Numbered from the stretch's first letter, positions 47,201 through 58,092 are shown. The stretch is 64,000 nt of DNA from Neospora caninum Liverpool (GCF_000208865.1 NC_018386.1:1488001-1552000), one strand, 5' to 3'. Notes: generated by a model from the letters alone, not told the origin. Made by a program: numbers and translations.

Positions 47201-49357
47201 TCTCCGGGTCTCTCGTCTCTGAGGCAGTCATGAGCACCGCGGAGTGGCGAATTGTTCGCCAAAAGTTGCGCGCGATTCGGTGAGTTGCCTGGCATTGCGC
47301 TCTCAGTTTCCATCTCCACCCTTTGTTTCCACGTTTCTTTCTCCTTTCGCGCTCTCGCCGAGTCTTCACATTTGCTGTTTCGGGCTTAGTCTTTTTGCGC
47401 TGGTCTCCGGCACCTCTGCAGTCTTGCCTTCCATGTCTTCTTTCGTGGCTGTCTTTGCTTGCTCTCGTTTTCCCGCTCTCCATCTGGACTCTCCGCCTCG
47501 CGCGTTCTCCTCCACTGCCGTTTCCCCCGATCTCCTCTCCCAGAGTGCTCTCTCGCCTTCCCCCGTCTCTCTGTCTCGTCTCCGTCGACTTGTCTTCATC
47601 GGTTTTCGCCATCCGACCCTTTCTTCGTCCAGTCTGTCTCCTCGTGTCTTCCTGCGTCTCGCCTTCATCTTTCCTCTGCGGATTTCCCCGACGTCGCTCT
47701 CTCCGCCGAATTTTCTCTTCTTTCCAGAGACGGCCTGCACCAGGGAGTCTTGGCGTTTTTCGCGGAGCTCGCGGCCATTCGCCAGAATCCGCTGCATGCG
47801 CAGCTCGACGCTCTCATGGTCGAGTACGTAAATGTCGTTTTTCTTCTGGAGGAACAGAGAACGAAACGGGGAAGCGTGGCAACAGGAGCAGAGTCGAAAG
47901 GAAGAGCTCGACCCGTCGCGAACACCCGAGAAACGGCGTGCAGGAAACAAAGAGGCGACTGGGCGGAAGCTGAGTGGGAAGAACTTTTGCGTGACGTTTC
48001 GACTGCCACTCGACCAAAGGGAGCAAACAGCAAAGTGAACGGGGACTCTCCACGGGGGTCAGGCGTCTGTCCCTTTTATCTTTGGAATCTGGATCTTAAC
48101 GCCGGCTCCGCGTGTGACGTTGTCTCTCCACGTTCGGACGAATATCCTCTTACATGCGTGTTTTTCTCGTGGTGGCTGCGTGTCCTCTGTTTCGCCAGCT
48201 TTGACTTCAATGGTTTCTTTTCCGACCTCGCGAGTCGAAGACACGAGCCTGTGGCCCATTCGCTGCAGTCTCCTGCGTGCGCTTCTTCGCGCATTGATCC
48301 AACGAGAGGCGCCTCGGCCTTGGCTGCGTCGGCTGCGGCTCTGCAAGTCTTCAAAGCGAGGCAGCGGCGCGCTCGGTGTGCTGTGAGAGAAGGAAGGCCC
48401 CGCCGCCCGGGGACGCCGCGACCTGGACAGCCACCGCATGCAGAAGAGGCAGAAGAGAGAGAAGAGGAAGAGGCAGAAGAGAGAGAAGAGGAAGAGGCAG
48501 AAGAGAGAGAAGAGGAAGAGGCAGAAGAGAGAGAAGAGGAAGAGGCAGAAGAGAGAGAAGAGGAAGAGGAAGACGTGCTCGGTTCGTATTTTCTTCAAAG
48601 TCGAGGTTTGGGTTCAGAGCAGCGAGCATATGGGTACGACAGGGCGGCGAGGCGAACGAGACCAGAAGTGGTTTCTGGAGCGGAGAATGATGCCAGCGTG
48701 AGAGACCGAGATCCGGTCGTCCTTCGTCATCCGCTAGCTTACCCGCCATCTGGACACCCACAAACTTCGATGCAGAGACTGCGAGTGCTGCGTCCGGCTG
48801 AGACTCCGGCCCCCAGCCAACCTTCCGTTTCCTCCTCCATGGTCTCGCGTCGGCTTCCTTCCTCTGTTGCTTCGAATCAGGGTTCTTCGTCTCGCAGATT
48901 GGTAACGCCTCCTCTCCCGGCGCCGCTGTTCGTTTCTTTTCCAGAGAGTGGCGGAGCAGAGAGTGAACGGAGAAGTTGTCAAGAGGACCGGGTGTTCGGT
49001 GAAGGTGCACGACCTGTTGAAGGCAGGACGGCGGGCGTCCTGCGACAAGTGTCGTCGCGCTTTTCTGCGTCTGCAGGACTGACAGAAGATCCCCTGTTTG
49101 TTTTGGCACCAGAAGGAGCACGCAGGCGGAGTGGCGGGGAGCGAGAAGGACTCGAGGAGCCCAACGGTCACTTTGACTCCTGTGTCCGAGCGAGTGTGCA
49201 CGCAGCTGAGGACGGAGAAAGCTGTGAGAGAGGAGACCGAGATGCGTTTTATACAGACTTGCAGGTACGGGCAAGAGCCGCCCTGCGAGAAGCGCGCGAG
49301 CGTGCCGCGCAACGAAGACTTCTTCAGTATCAACATGGCCAGTCGCATTTGTCCTAA
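35662..49357 (+). CDS. GCP4: Gamma-tubulin complex protein 4 homologue with inserted beta-sandwich and long C-terminal tail
   Basis: Exons: 35662-36240, 36499-36759, 37194-37817, 38253-38324, 38476-38566, 38920-about 39818 (donor uncertain), 40742-40958, 41401-41574, 41945-42167, 43001-43172, 43663-43697, 44758-45075, 45507-45563, 45739-45934, 46253-46347, 46713-46932, 47200-47279, 47728-47823, 48199-49357. With that donor the protein has about 1855 residues; metazoan and plant GCP4 have about 670-750. Spc97/Spc98 landmarks in order: MMHEVLMALAGLPG at the N-terminus, FIGKAVRIL, LLLLHDFFLLGHG, LPRWPTPLLIS (the YKVQWPLHILF position), LRTRMAFLLGHVLHHLLTVV, DFNGFF near the end of GRIP2. Exons 7-11 (about residues 843-1115) add a concanavalin/laminin-G-like beta-sandwich, and the last exon adds a tail of about 375 residues. 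Role: gamma-tubulin ring complex subunit at microtubule-organising centres. Confidence 0.88.
39953..40010 (+). repeat. (TA)n/(CATA)n microsatellite
   Basis: TA dinucleotides followed by about nine CATA units, in the GCP4 intron between about 39818 and 40742. A second TA tract lies at 40095-40137 in the same intron. Confidence 0.9.
41249..41285 (+). repeat. (TA)n microsatellite
   Basis: About 37 bp of TA dinucleotide in the GCP4 intron 40959-41400. Confidence 0.9.
42485..42708 (+). repeat. 56-bp pyrimidine minisatellite, four copies
   Basis: Units start at 42485, 42541, 42597 and 42653 with exact 56-bp spacing and near-identical sequence (each begins CTCCTTTTTTATTCCTTCTT). They lie in the long GCP4 intron 42168-43000, upstream of its acceptor at 42999-43000. 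Confidence 0.93.
46411..46440 (+). repeat. Poly-C then (TG)n tract
   Basis: Fifteen C followed by about seven TG units, in the GCP4 intron 46348-46712. Confidence 0.9.
48440..48569 (+). repeat. 24-bp coding tandem repeat (AEEREEEE)
   Basis: About five units of GCAGAAGAGAGAGAAGAGGA plus AGAG within the last GCP4 exon. They encode an octapeptide-like Ala/Glu/Arg repeat, giving an extremely acidic, probably helical stretch of about 40 residues. Confidence 0.93.
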
Positions 49358-50013
49358 CGCTGTTTGTGTTTCTGCTGTTTGCTTGTTTTGGATGGAATCG
49401 GCGCACATGAGCGTCTTCCCGCTCCCTGTCTCTCTATACGAGAAAAGAAATGGGTATGGGGGATGTGATTCTCTCCGCAGGTCTGTTTGTCTCTTTCCTG
49501 TTTATCGGTTCGCTTGGCACAGGATCTTCACTGGAGGCGCGTCTCTGTGGTTGAGTCGCGTTCTGCTTTCTTTCCCCTCATGTTTGATGCTACGGCGCTG
49601 TGGGACGCTTTGAAAGGCCCCGGTTTGCCGGCGATGCTGCTGACGATTCAGACTTGGAGGAAGACGCAGGAACATGAGCGTCGAAAGTTACACATAGGTG
49701 CATGCGTAGACACGCGGGAAGCAGAGAGTCACCAAGTTCCAGCGCCTGTAGGTGAAATAGTGACGGTGTTTTTAAAACGGGGATGCCAGCGCCTCTGAGA
49801 AGCCACCTCAGGTTCTTTTCCAATCTTTTAGATTCACGATCATTGACTTCGCGTCGACGTATAAAGGGAAACAACACAGTTATCCTCCTCGCTTCTTTGG
49901 GCGACAAGATCACCAGTCACTTCCAGCTGTCCTGCTACGGCATTCACCATCTGTTCAAGTAGCCCTGCGTCCCTTACTGCTGTGCATCACCAACAAACAC
50001 TATTACAGTTTCT
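49358..50013. other. GCP4 3' flank up to the duplicated unit
   Basis: Unique sequence after the GCP4 stop; presumably its 3' UTR, then the left junction of the ROP duplication. No other feature seen. Confidence 0.5.
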
Positions 50014-53000
50014 GAACGGTGAAACCGTCGTTCGCGTGGAAACGGTTTCCGAATATATGTACACGGTTCGATATGGTAGACTCCTCGAACAATGGTCCTG
50101 ATCATACTAGCATCTGAGTAGTAGGATGCGCGCGCTGTTAATACGGGTGACAGCAGTATTCCATGCACTTTGTATGAGTGCGCGTACGCACTCATCAATG
50201 TGAAGGCTTCCGCCACGGGCCGGCTATTTCAGGCGTGGGGAGAGGCACTCAAAACACAGTAGAGTGTAAGTCAACGGCAGTATGTGCGTTTGTCTCGTGT
50301 GAGATATTCTCCAGTTCTGGACGCGTGATACGCCCACGATATGAGTAAATATCTGCGCCTATGTGTGTGTGTGTGTGTGTGGGAGCAACGGATTGTACAC
50401 AGATTGTCGGTCACCATGAGGCAACTCCGCTGGACCGGCAGACACCCTCGTCCTGTTCAGAAGCTTCTCTTATGTGGTGTACGTGTTGTAGGGTAGCACC
50501 CAAGGAAACTCAGGCAGATACGATTTGAAACCTCTTCGTTATTAGGACCACGGGCTGGGTCCGTAGCCAACCAATAAAAAGCGATCCACGAAGATGTACG
50601 GTCGTGAGTTCCGCAAAAAAACACACAGGCAGCACATACGATCGGGGAGTCAAAATTGCAACCACCTCTAATAAGGGTCCAAGTGTTGCCGCAGGTTCCC
50701 CGGCACCGATGCACCCTCCTGCAAAGGTGTGCCGGCGAATCAGTACAGCAACACAGAGAAAAACAATTCGAGACAAACTCGACGTAGCCGATGCAACGCC
50801 TGGATGCTGGAACGTCCATTCGACAGAGATACGTACGCTGACACACAGAGCACAACTCAGTGAAGTGGCTCGGTCCCAGAACGGCAATTGCAAGTGTGGC
50901 AAAGAAAGGCTCCTCCCCACATTCTACCGCCGTATAACTCCCATTTCGCTAACTCGGCACCTGGGTGCCTGATACTGACTGGGAGTGGCTCTGGACAAAA
51001 GTGTATTTGTTTTCAGCTCAGGATTTGAGAACATCGGCGGCCTCCGATCTACACCTCACAGACGGCCCCGGGAAACCAGCATCCCAGGGATTAAAGTCCG
51101 GTTTCCTCAAGTACTTGATCAGCGTTTCGAAGGAGTTGGACAATTTCCCGGAAGCTTGCGTCCCGTAGGGCAGCTTGCGGCACCAAACGGCTCCATCGTC
51201 TGTGGCCCAAAAGGTTGCGAATTAGGAGTTGCACAGCTGCGGGAATGTCCTCTGAGCAAGCCTCGAAAGAGAGCTGTCGAGAGGCGCTTCGCCTGTTGTC
51301 AGCAAGGGCCGCTCGGCCTGACTCGTCCAAACCGTCAAACGTGGAGACTTCCAGATCGAATGGCAGTCGTCCGCACCATAACTCATAGATCATAAGTCCA
51401 AGAGGATAGCTGTCTCGCGAATACGTGTATGGAGTACTGGGGTGCTCAACAGCTTCCGGTGCAGCGTATCTGCTCACTCGGGTTGTCCTGAAACTCTCCC
51501 CGTGGCGGCGTGCTCGGCCAAGACCAGAGAGGTAGAAAAGACCATGGCTGAAAAGAAGAATGTGTTTGGGCTGCAAATTCCCGTGAATCACTCTTCGTGA
51601 ATGCAAGGCTGCAACAAGCTGGACCATCTGGACAGTCGCGGCGAGCCGGACGAGATTGGTTGTTCGGGGACCGAGTGTTTCACTGGTGCGAAGAAAAGCG
51701 ATGATATCCTTCAGTGAGGACGAGGCCTTTGGCATCAGGAGAACCTGCGCCCGTGCGCTCGGATCATCTGTTTCACCCCCTGGTCGGTAAACCAGTTTGT
51801 CGATGGGGGCAACCAGCCGAAGTCGCATCATTGCTTCCGCAGCATCTTTCATTGACACGGCGGACAGGATATTGGCCTCTGTTTTGGCAACTGTCCTCGC
51901 CTCTGCAGACTGTCCGAGATAAAACTTAAGAGCGACGTCCGAATCCGTGCCACTGACCTGTCCCCTGAACACGGCTGTATACTCTCCTGTCCCGAGCGGT
52001 TCCTTGACGTTCACGACGACCTCTTCAGCAGTTGTGGTAGACACGAACTTGAGAGTTGCCCCTGCTTGCACTAGCGCGTCACGTGCAGTCTCCAATGCAT
52101 CGGCGTCAGGGGTCTCAACTGGTACAGTCGTGGCAAGCGAGGCGAGTGCTGATTGTCCGACAGCCTCCTCGTCGCGGAATTCAAAATGCGCCCGCGGAAG
52201 AACTCGCCCTCTCACTCGATCAGCCGCAGTTGCAAACCCCCTTCGGAGCCGCCTCCAACCGCGGCCAACGTACCGGCGAGCTCGGCCAAAGAGACCCCGG
52301 ACGCGGTTGACGAAACGTCTCCCTCGTGATCCTACTGGGCGCGTGACTGTAGTCGCCCAATTTCTCATCCTGGTACCAAATCCGCGTCTCCTCGGCTCCT
52401 CACTTCGCAACCCCTCCGGCTGACCCATCACCTGTTCTTCAGATGGAGAGGTCGTTCCTCCAACGACGCCAGGTCCGCCGACAGCCTGTTCAGGTTCTGA
52501 GACGGCGCTTCGCGCTCCTCTGCGGAAAGGCGACCACCAACGAGACGGATTCAGCCAGCCCAGCATACGGCGACCGGGAGCCTGCTGGACCGCTGGCTGC
52601 GGCAGCTGATCCTGTGCGACGGGTGCCTCCACGGGGACGGCTTCGTCGTTACCGTCTCCAGTGGACAGAGGAACTTCAGCGTAAGGAGCCGGAGCACCAG
52701 TTCCTGGCGCATCCTCTGGCATGTCAGGGGCCAGCGGGACCTGGACGGGGGCACCCAACGTGGCCTGGGGCCCGAAACCCAGGCTGACACTACCTGCCGC
52801 CGCGAGAAGCAAGGCAACGTGCGTCCTCATTTTGGTAGAGAAAAAACTCCCTTTGTCTCTAGTAGAAAAACTGATACTGGTACAGAATACCAGTGACGAG
52901 CTAAATAACTGCGTACTCAACACTGTCCAACACGCTGAGGAGCAGTTGAGTAGTTTGCCGGACTGTTTCCTTGAGAGGTTCTGGTGCGAAGCATTAGCCG

Positions 53001-53444
53001 GAAATTCCTGACGCGATAAAAGGGTCCGCGTGTCTTTCCACTCTGTCTTGAACCAAGGCACTGGCCGTTCCTTGATTTCGCGTAGCTAGCGGCACGTCCC
53101 GTCCCGGGCTCCCCGACTTGGCGCCGGGCTGGTCGTCAGTGCTGGACCCCGGGAAGTTCCGCTGCCGCACGTGTGCTTGTACAAGTAAAACAGGGCGCTT
53201 GTCAACACCAGGGGAGGATCGAAGAAAACAAAGGTTCCTTAGAGTCAGATCTCGATTGGAGACATGCATTTTCTTTCGAGATGACCTCTGGCGCGCAGTA
53301 CCATTCTTGCTATACCGCCGCGACCACAGTCCCCCGCTCCGTCGCCATCGGACTAGCTGTGTCGCAACGTACGGAGAGTCACGGACTAGAGACAGGGATT
53401 GCAGTGGCGGCGGATATAATTTAAAACACTTAGCCGACTGTCGG
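50014..53444 (+). repeat. ROP duplication unit, copy 1
   Basis: About 3.43 kb that reappears at 55074-58092 with only scattered substitutions. The offset is 5060 at the left end, 5056 after a (TG)n length difference (longer here at about 50361-50381), and 4648 after the gap in copy 2. It carries one ROP gene with its flanks and a conserved inverted repeat (ATGAGTGCG, CGTA spacer, CGCACTCAT) at 50174-50195. Confidence 0.95.
51091..52830 (-). CDS. ROP2-superfamily rhoptry pseudokinase, copy 1
   Basis: Intronless ORF of 579 residues, as is usual for ROP kinase genes. Residues 1-26 form a signal peptide (MRTHVALLLAAAGSVSLGFG); an acidic, Pro-rich prodomain-like segment follows. Residues 147-210 are densely Arg-rich, resembling the arginine-rich amphipathic helices that associate ROP2-family proteins with the vacuole membrane. 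The kinase fold runs from about 272 to 579: glycine loop LGTGEYTAVF (279-288), VALK with Lys302, HGNLQPKHILL (416-426) in place of HRDxxxxN, SGL (435-437) in place of DFG, and APE (457-459). Loss of the catalytic Asp and of the metal-binding Asp predicts a pseudokinase. It would be secreted from rhoptries into the host cell or vacuole. An in-frame ATG at 53061 would mask the signal peptide, so 52830 is preferred. Confidence 0.93.
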   Translation of the reverse strand: MRTHVALLLAAAGSVSLGFGPQATLGAPVQVPLAPDMPEDAPGTGAPAPYAEVPLSTGDGNDEAVPVEAPVAQDQLPQPAVQQAPGRRMLGWLNPSRWWSPFRRGARSAVSEPEQAVGGPGVVGGTTSPSEEQVMGQPEGLRSEEPRRRGFGTRMRNWATTVTRPVGSRGRRFVNRVRGLFGRARRYVGRGWRRLRRGFATAADRVRGRVLPRAHFEFRDEEAVGQSALASLATTVPVETPDADALETARDALVQAGATLKFVSTTTAEEVVVNVKEPLGTGEYTAVFRGQVSGTDSDVALKFYLGQSAEARTVAKTEANILSAVSMKDAAEAMMRLRLVAPIDKLVYRPGGETDDPSARAQVLLMPKASSSLKDIIAFLRTSETLGPRTTNLVRLAATVQMVQLVAALHSRRVIHGNLQPKHILLFSHGLFYLSGLGRARRHGESFRTTRVSRYAAPEAVEHPSTPYTYSRDSYPLGLMIYELWCGRLPFDLEVSTFDGLDESGRAALADNRRSASRQLSFEACSEDIPAAVQLLIRNLLGHRRWSRLVPQAALRDASFREIVQLLRNADQVLEETGL

Positions 53445-55073
53445 CTTTCTAAGTGATCCTGTCTCCTGCTAATTCGTTTTCTCTAAAAGCGAGGTAGTGT
53501 TTAGCAAGGATGCACTCTGTGTCTGCACGAATTAAGGCCTTCACTGACTGTGGCGCGGTAGCTGGCGTCGACCGGCGCTGTTTTTGACAAGCACCAGGGG
53601 TAGATCGAGAAATTCGCGGCAAATTCAAGATCCAGCCATTTCGTCTCACTAGTTTCTCGGTTACCTATTACACTCGCGAGAAGTGAAGTGGTGTCGTCAT
53701 CTTCGTCTGGGTGAGAAGTCGCTAAAAAATTCGGTTCTCTGGAGAGTTCCACGGGCCGAACTGCACGGATGGCGGAACCACCGACGGATCAGTCCTGTGG
53801 CCAGGCGTCACCGGGGAACTAAAGTAGCGCGCAGTTCGAAGCGGAAGTGGGAAGGATGTCTCGCTTTGACATCAGGACCCGGTGAGGCAGTCTTGGACTG
53901 TCGGTGCGCTTAATGGCCGGAACTATCTGTCATGGCTTTGTACTATTATAGCAAGAAGATTTTGGGACTGGGTCACGTGAGGCCACGCCGTGCCCGCAAG
54001 GCGGCTGCCTAGGGGAAGGTAACAGTTTGCCTGGTGTCATCGGATGCATTGACAGTAGTCAGTAAAGGGTTGGACGGCATCCGCGAGTGATCGGTTGTAT
54101 CAATCAGTAACAGTGATACCGCAAACACGGATCAGCACTGAGTTTGCTGACTTTGACCAGGAAAGAGTTGCCAGTTGGAGAGACGCCTGCGTAGAGTTAC
54201 CACAACGGCAGCTACTCGTTCAAATGAAATGTGGTCCTTACGATTGAGCCCCCGAATATATTTCTAGGCAAAATACTGGACCTCACCGGAATGGCGCGAG
54301 CAATCATTTGCTGTACCGAATAGACCGAAAGACATCTACCGTCCACATCAGGTGCAAGATGGTGCGAATGAATGTGGGTTGATGCAAGACTGTGCAGCAG
54401 TGTACAGAACAGGTGAATGTTATCAGCGTCGACATACAATAGTTGGACTTGGCAACGTCTCTCCTGTGAAAATGGGAGGAGGATGAAGCAGCGGCATGAC
54501 CGGCAGAGAGGCAATGAATTCCTCACCGGAGGAGGAGACACCATAATGCAGAAAGGCCGGCTTGCCACTGCAGACAGTCATCCTGCACGGACGCCTGGAT
54601 AATGCAAAGGTTTGGTCCCCCACTCTGTGACACACGCCCCGTCTGCCATCCTAGAAACCGCATGTGCCTGTTTCTGCACCTGGTCTGTTTACGTCAGGCA
54701 TGTTACTGTCCCTACCAACTAAGCTCTCAGATGGATCCAGACTCCACCTGCACTTGCTTGGTCGTAAGGCACGAAGATTGCATCGGGGTGGTGTCCCCTC
54801 ACGCTGCTTTTTGTTGTTGTGGAAGGGCCTCATATCTTCACAAACGCGCTTACCACGGCGTGTGCTTTCTTCCCTGCGTCAGAAGCGGCATCAGTGTCTG
54901 CTGAGCAGCCGGGCGTTTACGCTCCGCCTCCCGCCAGCAATTATCTGCGATGGGTGCCCGCCATAAACCACACACCAGCCACGGCCTTTTCTCCAGTTCA
55001 TTGTTAGAACCGCCCGTGTCCTTGCTGCTAGACCTATTTCCAGTTTTCTTGTTGAAGTCTGCTTCAGCTGCGC
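53445..55073. other. Unique spacer between the two duplication units
   Basis: About 1.6 kb not shared by the two copies to the left and right. It holds only short ORFs on both strands and no recognisable ROP remnant or mobile element. Confidence 0.55.
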
Positions 55074-56146
55074 GAACGGTGAAACCGTCGTTCGCGTGGA
55101 AACGGTTTCCGAATATATGTACACGGTTCGATATGGTAGACTCCTCGAACAATGGTCCTGATCATACTAGCATCTGAGTAGTAGGATGCGCGCGCTGTTA
55201 ATACGGGTGACAGCAGTATTCCATGCACTTTGTATGAGTGCGCGTACGCACTCATCAATGTGAAGGCTTCCGCCACGGGCCGGCTATTTCAGGCGTGGGG
55301 AGAGGCACTCAAAACACAGTAGAGTGTAAGTCAACGGCAGTATGTGCGTTTGTCTCGTGTGAGATATTCTCCAGTTCTGGACGCGTGATACGCCCACGAT
55401 ATGAGTAAATATCTGCGCCTATGTGTGTGTGTGTGTGGGAGCAACGGATTGTACACAGATTGTCGGTCACCATGAGGCAACTCCGCTGGACCGGCAGACA
55501 CCCTCGTCCTGTTCAGAAGCTTCTCTTATGTGGTGTACGTGTTGTAGGGTAGCACCCAAGGAAACTCAGGCAGATACGATTTGAAACCTCTTCGTTATTA
55601 GGACCACGGGCTGGGTCCGTAGCCAACCAAGAAAAAGCGATCCACGAAGATGTACGGTCGTGAGTTCCGCAAAAAAACACACAGGCAGCACATACGATCG
55701 GGGAGTCAAAATTGCAACCACCTCTAATAAGGGTCCAAGTGTTGCCGCAGGTCCCCCGGCACCGATGCACCCTCCTGCAAAGGTGTGCCGGCGAATCAGT
55801 ACAGCAACACAGAGAAAAACAATTCGAGACAAACTCGACGTAGCCGATGCAACGCCTGGATGCTGGAACGTCCATCCGACAGAGATACGTACGCTGACAC
55901 ACAGAGCGCAACTCAGTGAAGTGGCTCGGTCCCAGAACGGCAATTGCAAGTGTGGCAAAGAAAGGCTCCTCCCCACATTCTACCGCCGTATAACTCCCAT
56001 TTCGCTAACTCGGCACCTGGGTGCCTGATACTGACTGGGAGTGGCTCTGGACAAAAGTGTATTTGTTTTCAGCTCAGGATTTGAGAACATCGGCGGCCTC
56101 CGATCTACACCTCACAGACGGCCCCGGGAAACCAGCATCCCAGGGA

Positions 56147-57478
56147 TTAAAGTCCGGTTTCCTCAAGTACTTGATCAGCGTTTCGAAGGAGTTGGACAAT
56201 TTCCCGGAAGCTTGCGTCCCGTAGGGCAGCTTGCGGCACCAAACGGCTCCATCGTCTGTGGCCCAAAAGGTTGCGAATTAGGAGTTGCACAGCTGCGGGA
56301 ATGTCCTCTGAGCAAGCCTCGAAAGAGAGCTGTCGAGAGGCGCTTCGCCTGTTGTCAGCAAGGGCCGCTCGGCCTGACTCGTCCAAACCGTCAAACGTGG
56401 AGACTTCCAGATCGAATGGCAGTCGTCCGCACCATAACTCATAGATCATAAGTCCAAGNNNNNNNNNNNNNNNNNNNNNNNNNNNNNNNNNNNNNNNNNN
56501 NNNNNNNNNNNNNNNNNNNNNNNNNNNNNNNNNNNNNNNNNNNNNNNNNNNNNNNNNNCTGTCCGAGATAAACTTAAGAGCGACGTCCGAATCCGTGCCA
56601 CTGACCTGTCCCCTGAACACGGCTGTATACTCTCCTGTCCCGAGCGGTTCCTTGACGTTCACGACGACCTCTTCAGCAGTTGTGGTAGACACGAACTTGA
56701 GAGTTGCCCCTGCTTGCACTAGCGCGTCACGTGCAGTCTCCAATGCATCGGCGTCAGGGGTCTCAACTGGTACAGTCGTGGCAAGCGAGGCGAGTGCTGA
56801 TTGTCCGACAGCCTCCTCGTCGCGGAATTCAAAATGCGCCCGCGGAAGAACTCGCCCTCTCACTCGATCAGCCGCAGTTGCAAACCCCCTTCGGAGCCGC
56901 CTCCAACCGCGGCCAACGTACCGGCGAGCTCGGCCAAAGAGACCCCGGACGCGGTTGACGAAACGTCTCCCTCGTGATCCTACTGGGCGCGTGACTGTAG
57001 TCGCCCAATTTCTCATCCTGGTACCAAATCCGCGTCTCCTCGGCTCCTCACTTCGCAACCCCTCCGGCTGACCCATCACCTGTTCTTCAGATGGAGAGGT
57101 CGTTCCTCCAACGACGCCAGGTCCGCCGACAGCCTGTTCAGGTTCTGAGACGGCGCTTCGCGCTCCTCTGCGGAAAGGCGACCACCAACGAGACGGATTC
57201 AGCCAGCCCAGCATACGGCGACCGGGAGCCTGCTGGACCGCTGGCTGCGGCAGCTGATCCTGCGCGACGGGTGCCTCCGCGGGGACGGCTTCGTCGTTAC
57301 CGTCTCCAGTGGACAGAGGAACTTCAGCGTAAGGAGCCGGAGCACCAGTTCCTGGCGCATCCTCTGGCATGTCAGGGGCCAGCGGGACCTGGACGGGGGC
57401 ACCCAACGTGGCCTGGGGCACGAAGCCCAGGCTGACACTACCTGCCGCCGCGAGAAGCAAGGCAACGTGCGTCCTCAT
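56147..57478 (-). CDS. ROP2-superfamily rhoptry pseudokinase, copy 2 (interrupted by gap)
   Basis: Same signal peptide, Arg-rich region and kinase C-lobe as the copy at 51091-52830. In the comparable parts I see two amino-acid differences: Gly20 to Val and Val67 to Ala. The segment from just after VALKF through the catalytic loop and APE is hidden by 100 N at 56459-56558. One base is missing beside the gap (AAACTT here, AAAACTT in copy 1), which shifts the frame for the last residues before it. Because this sits at a contig edge, a base-calling or assembly error is more likely than a real pseudogene. True length and kinase motifs cannot be read. Confidence 0.85.
   Translation of the reverse strand: MRTHVALLLAAAGSVSLGFVPQATLGAPVQVPLAPDMPEDAPGTGAPAPYAEVPLSTGDGNDEAVPAEAPVAQDQLPQPAVQQAPGRRMLGWLNPSRWWSPFRRGARSAVSEPEQAVGGPGVVGGTTSPSEEQVMGQPEGLRSEEPRRRGFGTRMRNWATTVTRPVGSRGRRFVNRVRGLFGRARRYVGRGWRRLRRGFATAADRVRGRVLPRAHFEFRDEEAVGQSALASLATTVPVETPDADALETARDALVQAGATLKFVSTTTAEEVVVNVKEPLGTGEYTAVFRGQVSGTDSDVALKFISDXXXXXXXXXXXXXXXXXXXXXXXXXXXXXXXXXXLGLMIYELWCGRLPFDLEVSTFDGLDESGRAALADNRRSASRQLSFEACSEDIPAAVQLLIRNLLGHRRWSRLVPQAALRDASFREIVQLLRNADQVLEETGL
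56459..56558. other. Assembly gap of 100 N
   Basis: Exactly 100 N, the conventional size for a gap of unknown length. Comparison with the other repeat copy predicts about 507 bp missing. Confidence 0.99.
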
Positions 57479-58092
57479 TTTGGTAGAGAAAAAACTCCCT
57501 TTGTCTCTAGTAGAAAAACTGATACTGGTACAAAATACCAGTGACGAGCTAAATAACTGCGTACTCAACACTGTCCAACACGCTGAGGAGCAGTTGAGTA
57601 GTTTGCCGGACTGTTTCCTTGAGAGGTTCTGGTGCGAAGCATTAGCCGGAAATTCCTGACGCGATAAAAGGGTCCGCGTGTCTTTCCACTCTGTCTTGAA
57701 CCAAGGCACTGGCCGTTCCTTGATTTCGCGTAGCTAGCGGCACGTCCCGTCCCGGGCTCTCCGACTTGGCGCCGGGCTGGTCGTCAGTGCTGGACCCCGG
57801 GAAGTTCCGCTGCCGCACGTGTGCTTGTACAAGTAAAACAGGGCGCTTGTCAACACCAGGGGAGGATCGAAGAAAACAAAGGTTCCTTAGAGTCAGATCT
57901 CGATTGGAGACATGCATTTTCTTTCGAGATGACCTCTGGCGCGCAGTACCATTCTTGCTATACCGCCGCGACCACAGTCCCCCGCTCCGTCGCCATCGGA
58001 CTAGCTGTGTCGCAACGTACGGAGAGTCACGGACTAGAGACAGGGATTGCAGTGGCGGCGGATATCATTTAAAGCACGTAGCCGACTGTTGG

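Larger units (their letters stand above)
55074..58092 (+). repeat. ROP duplication unit, copy 2 (contains assembly gap)
   Basis: Counterpart of 50014-53444, with the same gene orientation, the same 3' inverted repeat (55234-55255) and a shorter (TG)n tract. About 507 bp of copy 1 (51403-51909) are replaced here by 100 N. Confidence 0.95.

Noticed and set aside
50457..50920. 132- and 136-codon minus ORFs repeated at 55513-55976
   Set aside because: Their preservation in both units only reflects the very recent duplication. No domain; they lie in the 3' flank of the ROP gene.
52831..53061. Upstream in-frame ATG (53061) for ROP copy 1, 77 codons earlier
   Set aside because: It would bury the signal peptide, while ROP proteins start with one. 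The 52830 start is preferred.
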